Below, one piece after another: positions 15,563 to 25,500 of a stretch of 34,677 nucleotides of DNA. The translations under genes were made by a program, and so were the position numbers. The first letter of the stretch is position 1; the number at the start of each line of letters is the position of its first letter. The stretch is from Sphingobacteriales bacterium (GTDB lineage Bacteria; Bacteroidota; Bacteroidia; Chitinophagales; Chitinophagaceae), in assembly GCA_024640465.1 (NCBI GenBank), contig JAHEEX010000013.1, positions 1-34,677 on the forward strand. The letters run 5' to 3'. Below the pieces are notes generated by a model. It ran no database searches. It had not been told where the DNA came from and worked only from the letters and a program-made list of their open reading frames with translations.

Positions 15563-16315
15563 ATGCATTTTTCAGACTATACCCGTTACTGGCAAAACAT
15601 CGGCAGTCGTTACTTTATGGTTGCCGGACTGGCTTTCCTGGTTTGTTATGTTTTTCTCCGCCAGGTAATAAAAAACAAAAAGATCCAGCAAAAATTTCCG
15701 GCAACAAACGACTATCTCAGGGAAGCGGGTTATTCTATTCTCACCATTACCATATTTGCCTTTGTTCCTTTATTCTTTATTAAGAATCCGGCGATTGGCC
15801 CACACACAACACTGTATAAGGATATAGATGCCTATGGCAAGGGGTGGTTTTTTCTGGCATTCCCAATCATGTTCCTAATGCATGATACTTATTTCTACTG
15901 GACACACAGGCTTATGCATCACCCAAAATTATTCAGGTATTTTCACCTCGTACATCACCAGTCAACCAATCCTTCCCCCTGGGCGGCCTATGCATTTCAT
16001 CCACTTGAGGCCATTGTTGAAGTAGGGATATTTGTCGTATTCCTGTTTACCATTCCTATACACCCATTACATTTCTTTATATTTTTCTTTTTATCGATTA
16101 TCTATAATGTCTACGGCCACCTGGGATGGGAAATTTATCCAAAAGGGTTCAGCAGGCATTGGCTCGGAAAATGGATCAATACCTCAGTGAACCATAACCA
16201 ACACCACCAGTTCTTTAAAGGGAACTATGGTTTGTATTTTCTTTTCTGGGACAGAATGATGGGAACTATCAGAAGTGATTATGATAAGAAGTTTGATGAA
16301 GTAAAAGCGTTGTAG
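15563..16315 (+). CDS. Sterol desaturase / fatty-acid hydroxylase family protein
   Basis: A membrane di-iron oxygenase-like protein of 250 residues from the ATG at 15563 (MHFSDYTRYW); an in-frame GTG at 15545 would add six residues. The eight-histidine signature is present: HDTYFYWTHRLMHH near residue 105, HLVHHQS near residue 127, and NHNQHHQFF near residue 212, which together bind two irons. Four or five hydrophobic segments bracket these clusters. The C-terminal YGLYFLFWDRMMGT is the standard family ending. The enzyme would hydroxylate or desaturate a lipid; sterols are unlikely in this group, so a fatty acid, carotenoid or alkylglycerol-type lipid is more plausible. It stands alone after the twin hairpins and converges with the PIG-L gene. 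Confidence 0.88.
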   Translation: MHFSDYTRYWQNIGSRYFMVAGLAFLVCYVFLRQVIKNKKIQQKFPATNDYLREAGYSILTITIFAFVPLFFIKNPAIGPHTTLYKDIDAYGKGWFFLAFPIMFLMHDTYFYWTHRLMHHPKLFRYFHLVHHQSTNPSPWAAYAFHPLEAIVEVGIFVVFLFTIPIHPLHFFIFFFLSIIYNVYGHLGWEIYPKGFSRHWLGKWINTSVNHNQHHQFFKGNYGLYFLFWDRMMGTIRSDYDKKFDEVKAL

Positions 16316-16339
16316 TAAATACAAATTTCTTTGCGTTCC

Positions 16340-17101
16340 TCATATCTTAGAGGTTAATTTCAAACTCCCACATTTCACAAATCCCTCCGCAGAAGGCACA
16401 CTAATCTCCATGCCCCTGAATTTCTCCATCATGCCATGGTTGCAATCGTCTGCTTCATAAATCCCTGCCGGGTTTTGACTGATATGACAAAAGATTGCCT
16501 TCTTTTTTATGTCCTGGACTTCCGTAATATCTACATAATCCGTTGGATGAAAAATATGCGTTTGGTCGCCAAGGCAAACTTCAAAAAAATACAGGTCAAA
16601 TTTCTTTCCGCCCCGAATCCATGATTGAATGGTAAGCAAACTGGCTGCCTGGTGGTCTTTATGTGAATCAACGGGCCAATGAGTGAAAACAATATCCGGG
16701 CTTTCTGCTTCAATAAGCTGTTTTATTTTTTCCGTCCACTCATTATTCACTATCGTATCTCCATCTATCTGTCCAGCAAACACTGGTTTAGCCTTTAAAA
16801 TCTTACAGGCAGCAAGGGCCTCGGATTTACGGATCGCTGCTGCTTCAGTATGTCCTTTCCCCGCTATTCCTGCTTCTCCGGTGGTTAAATAAATTATGGT
16901 AACCAAATGTCCTGCAGCAGCCAGTTTGGCCAGGGTTCCCCCGCAGCCACTTTCCGGATCATCAGGGTGCCCGCCAACACAAACTATTTTTAACTTTTTT
17001 TCATCAGGGCCATTGGTCATACCCTGAAGACCTTCAGACAGTCCCAATAAACCAAATGAAGCTACTGTACTGCTTATAAATTTTCTTCTGTTCTGTGCCA
17101 T
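16340..17101 (-). CDS. PIG-L family deacetylase, Tat-exported
   Basis: A 253-residue zinc-dependent deacetylase of the PIG-L/LmbE type, acting on N-acetyl groups of sugars or glycolipid-like molecules. The N-terminus MAQNRRKFISSTVASFGLLG is a twin-arginine signal, so the protein folds in the cytosol and is exported. The active site reads GGHPDDPESG with H45, D47 and D48, followed by GCGGTLAKLA, and the second metal region is HWPVDSHKDH near residue 145. Length is normal for the family. It is divergently arranged with a secreted sulfatase gene, 55 bp apart, which suggests that both act on an extracytoplasmic sulfated or acetylated glycan; that link is inference only. Confidence 0.9.
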   Translation of the reverse strand: MAQNRRKFISSTVASFGLLGLSEGLQGMTNGPDEKKLKIVCVGGHPDDPESGCGGTLAKLAAAGHLVTIIYLTTGEAGIAGKGHTEAAAIRKSEALAACKILKAKPVFAGQIDGDTIVNNEWTEKIKQLIEAESPDIVFTHWPVDSHKDHQAASLLTIQSWIRGGKKFDLYFFEVCLGDQTHIFHPTDYVDITEVQDIKKKAIFCHISQNPAGIYEADDCNHGMMEKFRGMEISVPSAEGFVKCGSLKLTSKI

Positions 17102-17156
17102 AGAAAAGTATTATCTTCTTGAATGGAAATTTACGCTTAAATATAATCACCCTGCC

Positions 17157-18713
17157 ATGATTCGTTTCCTGCTTTACTGCTGTTTTTTTATGGGACCATT
17201 TGTTATGCAAGGGCAGCAAAGGCCCAACATACTTTTCATTTTTAGTGACGATCATGATGCTGATGCAATCAGCGCGTATAATAAAACCCTGATATCAACT
17301 CCGGGAATAGACCGGCTGGCGAGGGAGGGAATGAAGTTCAATAACCATTTTGTTAGTAATGCCATCTGCGCCCCGGCGAGGGCTACCATCCTAACCGGAA
17401 AGTTTTCACACATGAACGGGCATAAAGACAACCGCACTGCATTTGATACCAGTCAATACCTTTTTCCCAGGCAACTACAGCAGGCCGGTTACCAGACCGC
17501 ACTTATTGGCAAATGGCACCTTCAAACACTTCCGGCAGGATTTGATCACTGGGAAATATTACCTGGCCAGGGACAATATTACAAGCCCCGTTTTATTGGT
17601 ATGAAAAATGATACGATCACTTACCCCAATGCATACGCGACAACACTTACCACCGAAAAAGCAAAGACATGGCTAGACAATCGTGAACGATCCAAACCAT
17701 TTATGCTGATGGTCAACCACAAGGCGCCACACCGAAACTGGTGGCCTGAATATAAACACGCAGTACATTTTTCCAAATTCAGGATTCCAGAACCTCCTAC
17801 ACTTTATGCAGATACAGCCGGAAAGGGAAAAGCTTACCGGGATCAGGAAATGCGGATATTGGATGATATGTCGCTTTGTATCGATCTGAAAATTGATCCT
17901 TCATTTCTGGAAAATATCCCACAACTTAAAGCCTCAGCAAAAGAAGCAAAAGATTATCAATCCATGATGGCGGCAATACCCGAAGAATTGAGAAAAAAAT
18001 TCATAGCTCTTTATGCCGAAAGAGGAGAAACTTTACGCAGGTTAAAACCAACGGGTAAGGAATTGCTCAAATGGAAATATCAATGGTATATGCAGGATTA
18101 TTTAGCCTGTATAGCCAGTGTGGATGAAAGTGTTGGTGCTCTGCTGAATTACCTCGACAGCACGGGCCTTGCAGAAAATACCCTGGTCATTTATTCCAGC
18201 GACCAGGGATTCTACCTTGGTGAAAACGGTTGGTTCGATAAACGATTTATGTATGATGTTTCCATGCAAAGCCCGTTGCTTATGAAATGGAAAGGAAGGA
18301 TCAAACCGGGTACCGTAAATAATGACCTCACGCAAAATATAGACATTGCGCCAACCATTTTGGATGTGGCTGGCGAACACATCCCCTCAGAGATACAGGG
18401 AATCAGCCTGAAACAATACATGATGGGCAAAACACCCCCAACAAAACGAACATCGCTCTATTATCATTATTATGAATTTCCTGTTGACCACCATGTATAT
18501 CCGCATCTCGGGATCCGCACCAAAAAATATAAGCTTGTATATTTTTATACGATAGGTGAGTGGGAAATGTATGATTTACAAAAAGATCCTACTGAAAAAA
18601 ATAATATTTATTCCGATCCGGCATATAAATCACTGGTACCTGAATTAAAAAAACAACTCATAGAGCGCAGGTCTTTTTATAAGGATACAGAACCTGCCGG
18701 TGAGTTAAATTAA
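17157..18713 (+). CDS. Secreted sulfatase
   Basis: A type-I sulfatase of 518 residues that would cleave sulfate esters in the periplasm or outside the cell. A short signal peptide (residues 1 to about 20, ending MQGQQ) precedes RPNILFIFSDDHD, where D31 and D32 bind the metal ion. The formylglycine site is C71 in CAPARATILTGK; the core Cys-x-Pro-x-Arg is kept, with Ala instead of the common Ser at the fourth position. The family's later blocks IGKWHLQ and LVIYSSDQGFYLGENGWFDKR are intact. The C-terminal region (about 430 to 518) holds the typical small domain with YDLQKDPTEKNN. It needs a formylglycine-generating or anaerobic maturase elsewhere in the genome. Confidence 0.93.
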   Translation: MIRFLLYCCFFMGPFVMQGQQRPNILFIFSDDHDADAISAYNKTLISTPGIDRLAREGMKFNNHFVSNAICAPARATILTGKFSHMNGHKDNRTAFDTSQYLFPRQLQQAGYQTALIGKWHLQTLPAGFDHWEILPGQGQYYKPRFIGMKNDTITYPNAYATTLTTEKAKTWLDNRERSKPFMLMVNHKAPHRNWWPEYKHAVHFSKFRIPEPPTLYADTAGKGKAYRDQEMRILDDMSLCIDLKIDPSFLENIPQLKASAKEAKDYQSMMAAIPEELRKKFIALYAERGETLRRLKPTGKELLKWKYQWYMQDYLACIASVDESVGALLNYLDSTGLAENTLVIYSSDQGFYLGENGWFDKRFMYDVSMQSPLLMKWKGRIKPGTVNNDLTQNIDIAPTILDVAGEHIPSEIQGISLKQYMMGKTPPTKRTSLYYHYYEFPVDHHVYPHLGIRTKKYKLVYFYTIGEWEMYDLQKDPTEKNNIYSDPAYKSLVPELKKQLIERRSFYKDTEPAGELN

Positions 18714-18803
18714 TTCAACACAAATGCCCTCTCTTTTTTAATTTTTTGTCCCTGGCATTTTACTGGTTTTTGAAAACAATTTTAAACTTATCTTGCCCAT
18801 CAA

Positions 18804-19475
18804 ATGATTCCAACAATTTACTATTGTTATGATGCCTACTGTGGATGGTGCTATGGATTCAGTACGGTTATGCAAAAAATTTCAGAAGAATATAAGGACC
18901 GTATCTTTTTTGAAACACTTTCCGGCGGAATGATCCCTAAAGAATCTGTACAGCATATTGGCAAAATGGCTGGCTATATCAGGGGGGCATATAAAAACGT
19001 GGAAGACCTGACCGGTATAAAGTTTGGAGAAGATTATCTCTGGCATATAAACAATCCTGATAAAAGCGATTGGTTTCCCCATTCTGAAAAAGCAGCCATT
19101 GCTATGGTGATTTTTAAAGATTACCACCCTGAACAAACAGTAGCGTTTGCCGCCGACCTGCAGAAAGCACTTCATTTTGAAGGTCGTGATTTAACAGATG
19201 ATGAAGCTTACAGGCACCTGCTGGAAAAATATGAAATACCCGCAGATGAATTTTACACAAAACTTCACTCAACTGAATATGAGGAAAAAGCAAACTATGA
19301 ATTTAGCCTGGTGAAACAATTGCAGGTAACCGGTTTTCCCGCGGTTCTGTTACAGGTTGATGAATTAAAGTTTTATCTTCTGGCTCGTGGATTCACTGAC
19401 TATGATACATTGAAAACGCGCATTGACAATGTATTAGCAGAAATAAACCAATTGGAATTACCAAAAAATACCTGA
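18804..19475 (+). CDS. DsbA-family thioredoxin-fold protein, cytosolic
   Basis: A 223-residue protein with a thioredoxin fold carrying a helical insertion, like the FrnE or 2-hydroxychromene isomerase/DsbA group. The redox motif C13-G-W-C16 follows the first strand (TIYYCYDAY), and the matching cis-proline is P179 in TGFPAV. There is no signal peptide, so it works in the cytosol rather than as a periplasmic disulfide donor. An extra Cys at residue 8 precedes the active site. Possible roles are thiol-disulfide exchange or glutathione-independent reduction; the client is unknown. It lies 90 bp after the sulfatase gene on the same strand, and TATCTTG just before the start is a weak promoter box. 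Confidence 0.85.
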   Translation: MIPTIYYCYDAYCGWCYGFSTVMQKISEEYKDRIFFETLSGGMIPKESVQHIGKMAGYIRGAYKNVEDLTGIKFGEDYLWHINNPDKSDWFPHSEKAAIAMVIFKDYHPEQTVAFAADLQKALHFEGRDLTDDEAYRHLLEKYEIPADEFYTKLHSTEYEEKANYEFSLVKQLQVTGFPAVLLQVDELKFYLLARGFTDYDTLKTRIDNVLAEINQLELPKNT

Positions 19476-19550
19476 AAGAAATGTTAAGATATGCAGATGG
19501 TGAGTGTATCAGACCATACTGACATAGATTAGCTTACCCAAACACTGATT

Positions 19551-20645
19551 ATGAAATATTTTCCCCTTCTGCTATCTATTGTTTTTCTATTGCGACTTAA
19601 TCCTTGTGCACAGCCAAAAACATCGATGGATTTTGAAAAATATAACCCGGTATCAACCCTGGTTGTACCGGAACATAAATTAACAAAAGCAAAATTTCCA
19701 TTTATCGATGTGCACAACCACCAGTTTAGCATGCCTACGATGGACCTGGGTACATTAACCGTTGAAATGGATAAATTGAATATGGCGGTAATGGTCAACC
19801 TCAGCGGGCAATCCGGTGATCTCATAAAAAAATCGGTTTCGAATATTAAAACAAACTATCCGAAAAGGTTTATTGTATTTGCCAATATTGATTTCAAGGG
19901 AATAGGTGAGGATGGCTGGAGTGAGAAAGCGGCGAAACAATTAGAAGACGATGTGAAGAATGGTGCTAATGGATTGAAGATATATAAAAGCCTTGGGTTT
20001 TCTGTTAAAGACAATAAGGGTGATCGGGTGGCCGTTGACGATAGCAGGCTGGACCTTATCTGGAAAAAAGCCGGAGATTTAAAAATTCCTGTGCTCATCC
20101 ATACCGCAGATCCAAAATCGTTCTGGGATCCCATGGATGAACATAATGAACGCTGGCTTGAACTGGCCACGCATGAGGGTCGGAAAAGAGGAGCCGACAA
20201 CCCGGAACCTTTTGAAGATCTAATTGAGGAACAACACCGGATGTTTAAAAAACATCCAAATACAACTTTTATCGCCGCACATTTTGGCTGGTACCCCAAT
20301 GATCTGGCCAAACTGGGCAAGCTCATGGATGATATGCCGAATATAGTAGTTGAATTTGGCGCAGTAATCGCGGAAATTGGAAGGCAACCCAAAATGGCAA
20401 AAGCCTTTTTCACTAAATACCAGGACAGGATATTATTTGGCAAGGATTCCTGGGTGCCGGATGAGTATGCAACTTATTTTCGGGTGTTGGAAACAGAGGA
20501 TGAATATTTTCCCTACCATAAAAAATATCATGCTTTCTGGCCCATGTATGGCATGGGGCTTTCTGATGAGATCCTGAAAAAAGTATACTATAAAAATGCT
20601 TTACGGATCGTTCCAAATATCGATAAATCCCTGTTCCCTAAATAG
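19551..20645 (+). CDS. Secreted amidohydrolase-family protein
   Basis: A 364-residue metal-dependent hydrolase of the amidohydrolase-2 (TIM-barrel) type with an N-terminal export signal (MKYFPLLLSIVFLLRL, then NPCAQPK). The Cys in LNPCAQ could suggest a lipoprotein, but Pro at the position before it makes that unlikely. Metal site: HNH at residues 55 to 57, a further His in HTADPKSFWD near residue 184, His in AAHFGWYPND near residue 244, and the terminal Asp in GKDSWVPDEY. The family includes decarboxylases and lactonases as well as amidohydrolases, so the reaction is not fixed by sequence. It has no evident operon partner. Confidence 0.85.
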   Translation: MKYFPLLLSIVFLLRLNPCAQPKTSMDFEKYNPVSTLVVPEHKLTKAKFPFIDVHNHQFSMPTMDLGTLTVEMDKLNMAVMVNLSGQSGDLIKKSVSNIKTNYPKRFIVFANIDFKGIGEDGWSEKAAKQLEDDVKNGANGLKIYKSLGFSVKDNKGDRVAVDDSRLDLIWKKAGDLKIPVLIHTADPKSFWDPMDEHNERWLELATHEGRKRGADNPEPFEDLIEEQHRMFKKHPNTTFIAAHFGWYPNDLAKLGKLMDDMPNIVVEFGAVIAEIGRQPKMAKAFFTKYQDRILFGKDSWVPDEYATYFRVLETEDEYFPYHKKYHAFWPMYGMGLSDEILKKVYYKNALRIVPNIDKSLFPK

Positions 20646-20794
20646 CAAGAAGTAGTTATTTAATGCTGCAGAAAAAATTAGGTAGAAAGTATTTAACGTG
20701 TTGTTCTACTAAATTTTTATGCTAAACCAATTAAATGAAATAAGGAATAATTTCCTTGCACGCTCCCAGTCAGGGCAATTTTGAGGCACACAGC

Positions 20795-20880
20795 AAACCA
20801 CAGAGAAAAAATGGAGGGCCTCATTGGATATACTGTATAGTACTGTGTTTCTCTATCTCCTCAGGGGCTCTCTGTGGCCT
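20795..20880. repeat. Second, decayed copy of the CACAGAG/CTCTCTGTGG inverted repeat
   Basis: Left arm begins ACCACAGAGAAAAAATGGAG; right arm contains TACTGTGTTTCTCTATCTCC and GGGGCTCTCTGTGGCC. The last 10 bases of the right arm (CTCTCTGTGG) are the same as in the copy at 7098-7190, and the inner CTGTGTTTCTC is related to the other arm there. The centre differs. It lies in the 282 bp space between the convergent amidohydrolase and ornithine-cyclodeaminase-like genes. Confidence 0.6.
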
Positions 20881-20927
20881 TGAATTTGAATTTATTTATC
20901 AATTTAACAGTACAAATACATTACTAT

Positions 20928-21893
20928 TTAATGTGCAGCAATTATTTTTTTATAGATATGCCATGCAGAAAAAATATCTTCAGTAGCAATTCCAAGTGAT
21001 TTGAATAAAGTAATTTCATCCCTCCCGGTTCTTCCTGGTTTTTTTCCGGATACCAATTCGCAGAGTTCTCCTTTGATATGGTTTACATCAATAACTCCTT
21101 CATTTAGCGGAATGAGAAAATCACCACCTTCATTAGATAAGGATTCATAACTGTCCGTAAATAATCTGGACATCTTTACTGACTTTGAGTCGAGTTCCCG
21201 GACTTTTGGTGTACATGCTCCAATGGCATTAATATGAGTGCCCGGCCGGATCCAGTCTCCATTCAACACCGGTTGTGATGAGGATGTTGTGGCGCAAATA
21301 ATGTCTGCATATTCAACTGCTTCAGCTACCGTTTTTTTTACAGAAATTTTCAGCTTATGATGTTCAGATATTTTTTGAGCCAGTTGCAATGCCTTTTCTT
21401 CACTTCGCCCCCAAAGGAAAACTTCTTGAATGTTTCTCACAAGGCTTATGGCATGTATATGTCTTTCTGCCTGCTCACCTGTACCTAATATTGCCAGCCG
21501 ACTGGAATCATCCCTGGAAAGAATGCTGGTTGCGAGGGCACTCGCCGCAGCTGTTCTTATTGCTGTGATCTCCATGGCATCAGCGATCATTAAAGGTGTA
21601 CCATACATTGCGTCAAATAATGTAACAGTTCCCTGGTGAGAGGGCTTACCACTTTCCTTATTTCCATGAAAAACGGTAATAACTTTGATTCCCAATACTC
21701 CCGGGGCTTCTGCAAAGCCAGGCATCATTCCTAAAAGTCCCTTTTTATCCGGCAACCACATGAGCGAGCGCAATGGCTGTAAACATTTTCCATCCGCGAG
21801 GTTGTTGAATGCTTCTTTCATCACAGCAATACATTCTCCCATGGGTAAAAATAGAGCAACTTCTTCTCTGGATACATACCTTGGAGTAGTCAT
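20928..21893 (-). CDS. Ornithine cyclodeaminase / mu-crystallin family protein
   Basis: A 321-residue NAD(P)-dependent protein of the ornithine cyclodeaminase, alanine dehydrogenase and ketimine reductase family. The N-terminal region PRYVSREEVALFLPMGECI and GGK-equivalent segment (GMMPGFAEAPGVLGIKVI) form the substrate domain, with Lys in GIKVITVFHGN; the Rossmann domain starts near residue 130 with LAILGTGEQAERHIHA. ICATTSSSQPVLNGDWIRPGTHINAIGAC near residue 220 is the usual signature. Whether it deaminates ornithine or reduces a cyclic ketimine is not decidable from sequence. No arginine or proline genes adjoin it. It converges with the amidohydrolase gene. Confidence 0.9.
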   Translation of the reverse strand: MTTPRYVSREEVALFLPMGECIAVMKEAFNNLADGKCLQPLRSLMWLPDKKGLLGMMPGFAEAPGVLGIKVITVFHGNKESGKPSHQGTVTLFDAMYGTPLMIADAMEITAIRTAAASALATSILSRDDSSRLAILGTGEQAERHIHAISLVRNIQEVFLWGRSEEKALQLAQKISEHHKLKISVKKTVAEAVEYADIICATTSSSQPVLNGDWIRPGTHINAIGACTPKVRELDSKSVKMSRLFTDSYESLSNEGGDFLIPLNEGVIDVNHIKGELCELVSGKKPGRTGRDEITLFKSLGIATEDIFSAWHIYKKIIAAH

Positions 21894-21944
21894 ATTCCTA
21901 AACTAAGAAAAACTGATTAATAAGAACAAAAAATGAAATGTAGA

Positions 21945-22304
21945 TTACAAAATATCGGGTGGCTGTATTGGTTTTTTCACCGCCTTTATAATGAGTGTTA
22001 TGATGTTTATAAGCCATCCAATTGGATAGGGAAGTATTACAACTGTCCACCACCATTCGCGCTTAGGATCAAAGCCGCCTAATGATGATACATACCATAT
22101 GGCTGAGACTCCTGTGATGATAAAAATGGCTGTAATTAAGAATATTTTGAAGTATCTGTCATTTCTAAAGTAGGCGGAAATCGCCAATAAAATACTTCCG
22201 GCTGCAATTAAAACCGAGCCTTCCATTGGATCTATGGCACCTGCGATGGTGGCAACCACACCAGCAATAAAAATATAACGGATCCATTTGGGATTTACAC
22301 TCAT
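21945..22304 (-). CDS. Hypothetical small membrane protein
   Basis: A 119-residue protein with four hydrophobic segments: residues about 10 to 24, 30 to 45, 53 to 72 and 84 to 108. Short polar loops (RNDRYFK, GGFDPKREWWW) separate them. The WWWTVVILPYPIGWLINII helix is aromatic-rich. I do not recognise a family. It lies 51 bp before the ornithine-cyclodeaminase-like gene on the same strand and may be cotranscribed with it. Confidence 0.7.
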   Translation of the reverse strand: MSVNPKWIRYIFIAGVVATIAGAIDPMEGSVLIAAGSILLAISAYFRNDRYFKIFLITAIFIITGVSAIWYVSSLGGFDPKREWWWTVVILPYPIGWLINIITLIIKAVKKPIQPPDIL

Positions 22305-22516
22305 TTCATTTAAAAAAGATGGATCAATTTAAATCAGGGCATAAAATAAACCAATGATTTCTGTCAGTTTTAATTTAGGCCTTTTATTTAAAATGCCACA
22401 TGCTTGAGCTTTTTAAAGAGGTCATTTTTTTCTACATATATAGCCGGTAATTCTGCAGATTTCAACAGTGGATTACATATCAAAGTTGTCCATATAGATA
22501 CTGATTGCATATATAT

Positions 22517-25500
22517 TTAACCTCGTTTCCATTCTGGCATTCTTCCCGGCGTATATGGTGCCCCGTTTTTTTCCATCTTGTCTTCCAGCTTTTTTACGGC
22601 CTCGCCTATAGATTTAATTTCATCATAAACCGGAGCAAAGTTTTTTTCTGCATTGCCCAACGATTCCCTGTTTGCCGGAGTAGGCGCGGCAGTTGAATTC
22701 CATAGAGAACCAGCAATGTTCTCAATACGTTGGTTAATGGAAGGAGTGGTTTCAAATTCCCTTTTTCCAAGGGTTGCATCTCCGTTCATAGCGGTGGAAA
22801 CATTGAGCAATCTTTTTTCAAGAGCGGCAATTTCTCCCGAAAGCTCCGGGCCTGCTTTTGGTGTTTCAGATACCGCCGCTTTCAGGTAGCGAAGTTTCTG
22901 TGAAAGTTCGCGGCTATATGCTTCTGATCCACTGGTAACCCGCCTTAATTCCGCCACTTTCCTGGAAAAAGCATCGAGCTCATTTTTATCCTTAGCAGGA
23001 AGGCTGGCAGTTTGCAGCGCAACAGCTTTAAAGGGAACTTTTTCTGTAAGTGATGTATATACCCCATCTTCATATTTACTCATTTCAATTGTATAATCTC
23101 CCGGCAATGCCATATACCCTTCCTCCTTTGAGCTGAATGCAAAATCAGGATTAAATGGTGTGAAGTCAATTGGGCCAAAAGATGCATATCTGAAATCCCA
23201 ATTCATCCGGTGCAATCCTTTCTTTGCTGGTTCATTGAGTCGTCTTACAACATTTCCGGCAACATCCCGAATGGTAAATATCAGGTGAGGGTCTTCCTGC
23301 CTGTCTTCCAGTCTTAAAGAATCAATTGAAGGATAGTAAGGAGCCTCTCCTTTTTTTATTGCTTCCGCTTCTCTATCCTTTCGCTTTTCTTTGATAGTCT
23401 TTATGTCTTCTTTTAAATAATAATTAAATACAGCTGCAACAGGAGGGTTGTCTGAGGTGAAAAAACTTTCGCCCTGGAACCCTTTGCCTCTGACACCCAA
23501 TGGCATGGATTGGATAAACATCAAGCCGTCTTTAACAGGATAAATTTTGGCAGTATTTTGCAGGTCTTCTTTTTTGAAATTTCTTAATACCGAATAATCA
23601 TCAAGCACATAAAACCCGCGACCGAATGTAGCGAGTACCAAATCATTTTCCCGTCTTTGAATCTCCAGATCGCGAACGGCAATTGTTGGAAGGCCTGCCT
23701 TTAGTTGCGTCCATTGGCCCCCGCCATCGATGGTTACAAAAACACCGAACTCCGTTCCCACAAATAAGAGGTCTTTATTGATATGATCTTCTGCTATGGT
23801 ATAAACCGATCCCCGTGCAGGGAGGTTTTGCTGAATGGGTGCCCAGGATTTTCCTGCATCACGGCTACGATAAACGAATGGCCTGAAATCACCAAACCGG
23901 TGATGATTGAATACGGCGTACACCGTATTCTTATCATGCCTCGAAGCTAGTACCTGATGAACATAGGCAAGTTCCGGAAGTCCGCTTTTAACATCAATGG
24001 ACTCCCAGCTGCTGCCGCCATTTTGAGTTACATGTAGCAGGCCATCATCCGTTCCAGCATAGAGAAGGTTTTCATCCAATATCGATTCCGAAAGTGTAGT
24101 TATATTTCCATAAATATCGGTCGACTGATTTTTCGCAATGGCATCGACACTCCAGACCTTATCCATTACTTTCAATTTATTCCGGTCAAGCTGGCGACTG
24201 AGATCACCACTGATTACTTTCCAGCTTTCACCCCTGTCATCTGAACGAAACACTTTATTGGCCGCGAAATACAATCGTTTATTATCATAATGAGAAATGA
24301 CAAGCGGCGCATCCCAGTTCCACCGATAAGCCGCTTCGCTTTCCTTTTCAATGGGCCTGATGGAAAGATACTCGCCGCTTTTGCGGTCATAGCGAACAAG
24401 ATTGCCGTACTGCGCCTGTGCATAAACGATATTAGGATCCGACTGATCAACCTGCGATTCAAAACCATCGCCCAGGCTGGTGAAATACCAGTCGGAATTC
24501 ATAATTCCATTTCCGCTGAGCGTTCGGGATGGTCCGCCAAGACTGAAATTATCCTGTGTGCCACCATGAATATGATAAAACGGGAATGCATTATCGGTAG
24601 CAACTTTATAAAACTGAGTAACGGGTAAATTGGCTTTGAATTGCCAATTTGCAGCTGCGTCATAGCTTTCGTAAACCCCACCATCGCATCCCACCAGGAG
24701 ATGACTGGTATTCCCGGGATCAATCCAGATCACATGATTGTCGATGTGCTTACTTTTTTCTCCCAGTATGGTAAAGTTCTTTCCGGCATTTGTACTTACG
24801 CCCATATAGGTGTCAATGGCATATAGTTTATCCGGGTTTTGGGGATCACAAAAAAGGCGCTGGTAATAATTACCAGAAGTGGAATAACTACCCTGTTGTT
24901 GCCAGCTGGCCCCTCTGTCTTTACTTATAAAGGTCCCGCCTTTAGACCCGGCCTCCACCATGGCATAAAGCCTGTCTGGCATGGCCGGTGAAATGGCTAA
25001 GGCAATCCTTCCAACATCACCTGAAGGGAGGCCATTCATGATCTTATTCCATGTGGCCCCGGAATCGACGCTTTTATATATTGCAGATTCCGGACCGCCA
25101 CCAATATAAGTGAATACTTTCCGCTGACGCTGATGAGCGGTTGCGTATAATAATTTGGGGTCGCGGGGATCCATATGGATTTCGCTAAACCCTGTATATT
25201 GGGAAACAGATAAAATATTGCGCCATGTTTTGCCACCATCATTGGTTTTATAAATTCCCCGCTCGCCTCCCGAACTCCACAGCGGACCATAGGCTGCTAC
25301 ATAAACAACATTTGAATTGGATGGATCAATAACGATGCGGCCAATATGTTCTGAAGATTTTAATCCCATATTTTTCCAGCTCTTTCCGCCATCTTCAGAT
25401 TTATACACACCGTCTCCATAAGATACACTACGCTGGTTATTGTTTTCCCCTGACCCTACCCATATCACATTGGCATTGTTTGGATCCAACACTATACACC

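Noticed and set aside
18722-18760. AAATGCC...GGCATTT pairing after the sulfatase gene
   Set aside because: A 7-bp stem with a 25-nt loop and no clean T-run directly after it; too weak to call as a terminator.
19856-20443. 195-codon minus-strand ORF over the amidohydrolase gene
   Set aside because: Antisense shadow; the plus strand has a signal peptide and metal-binding motifs.
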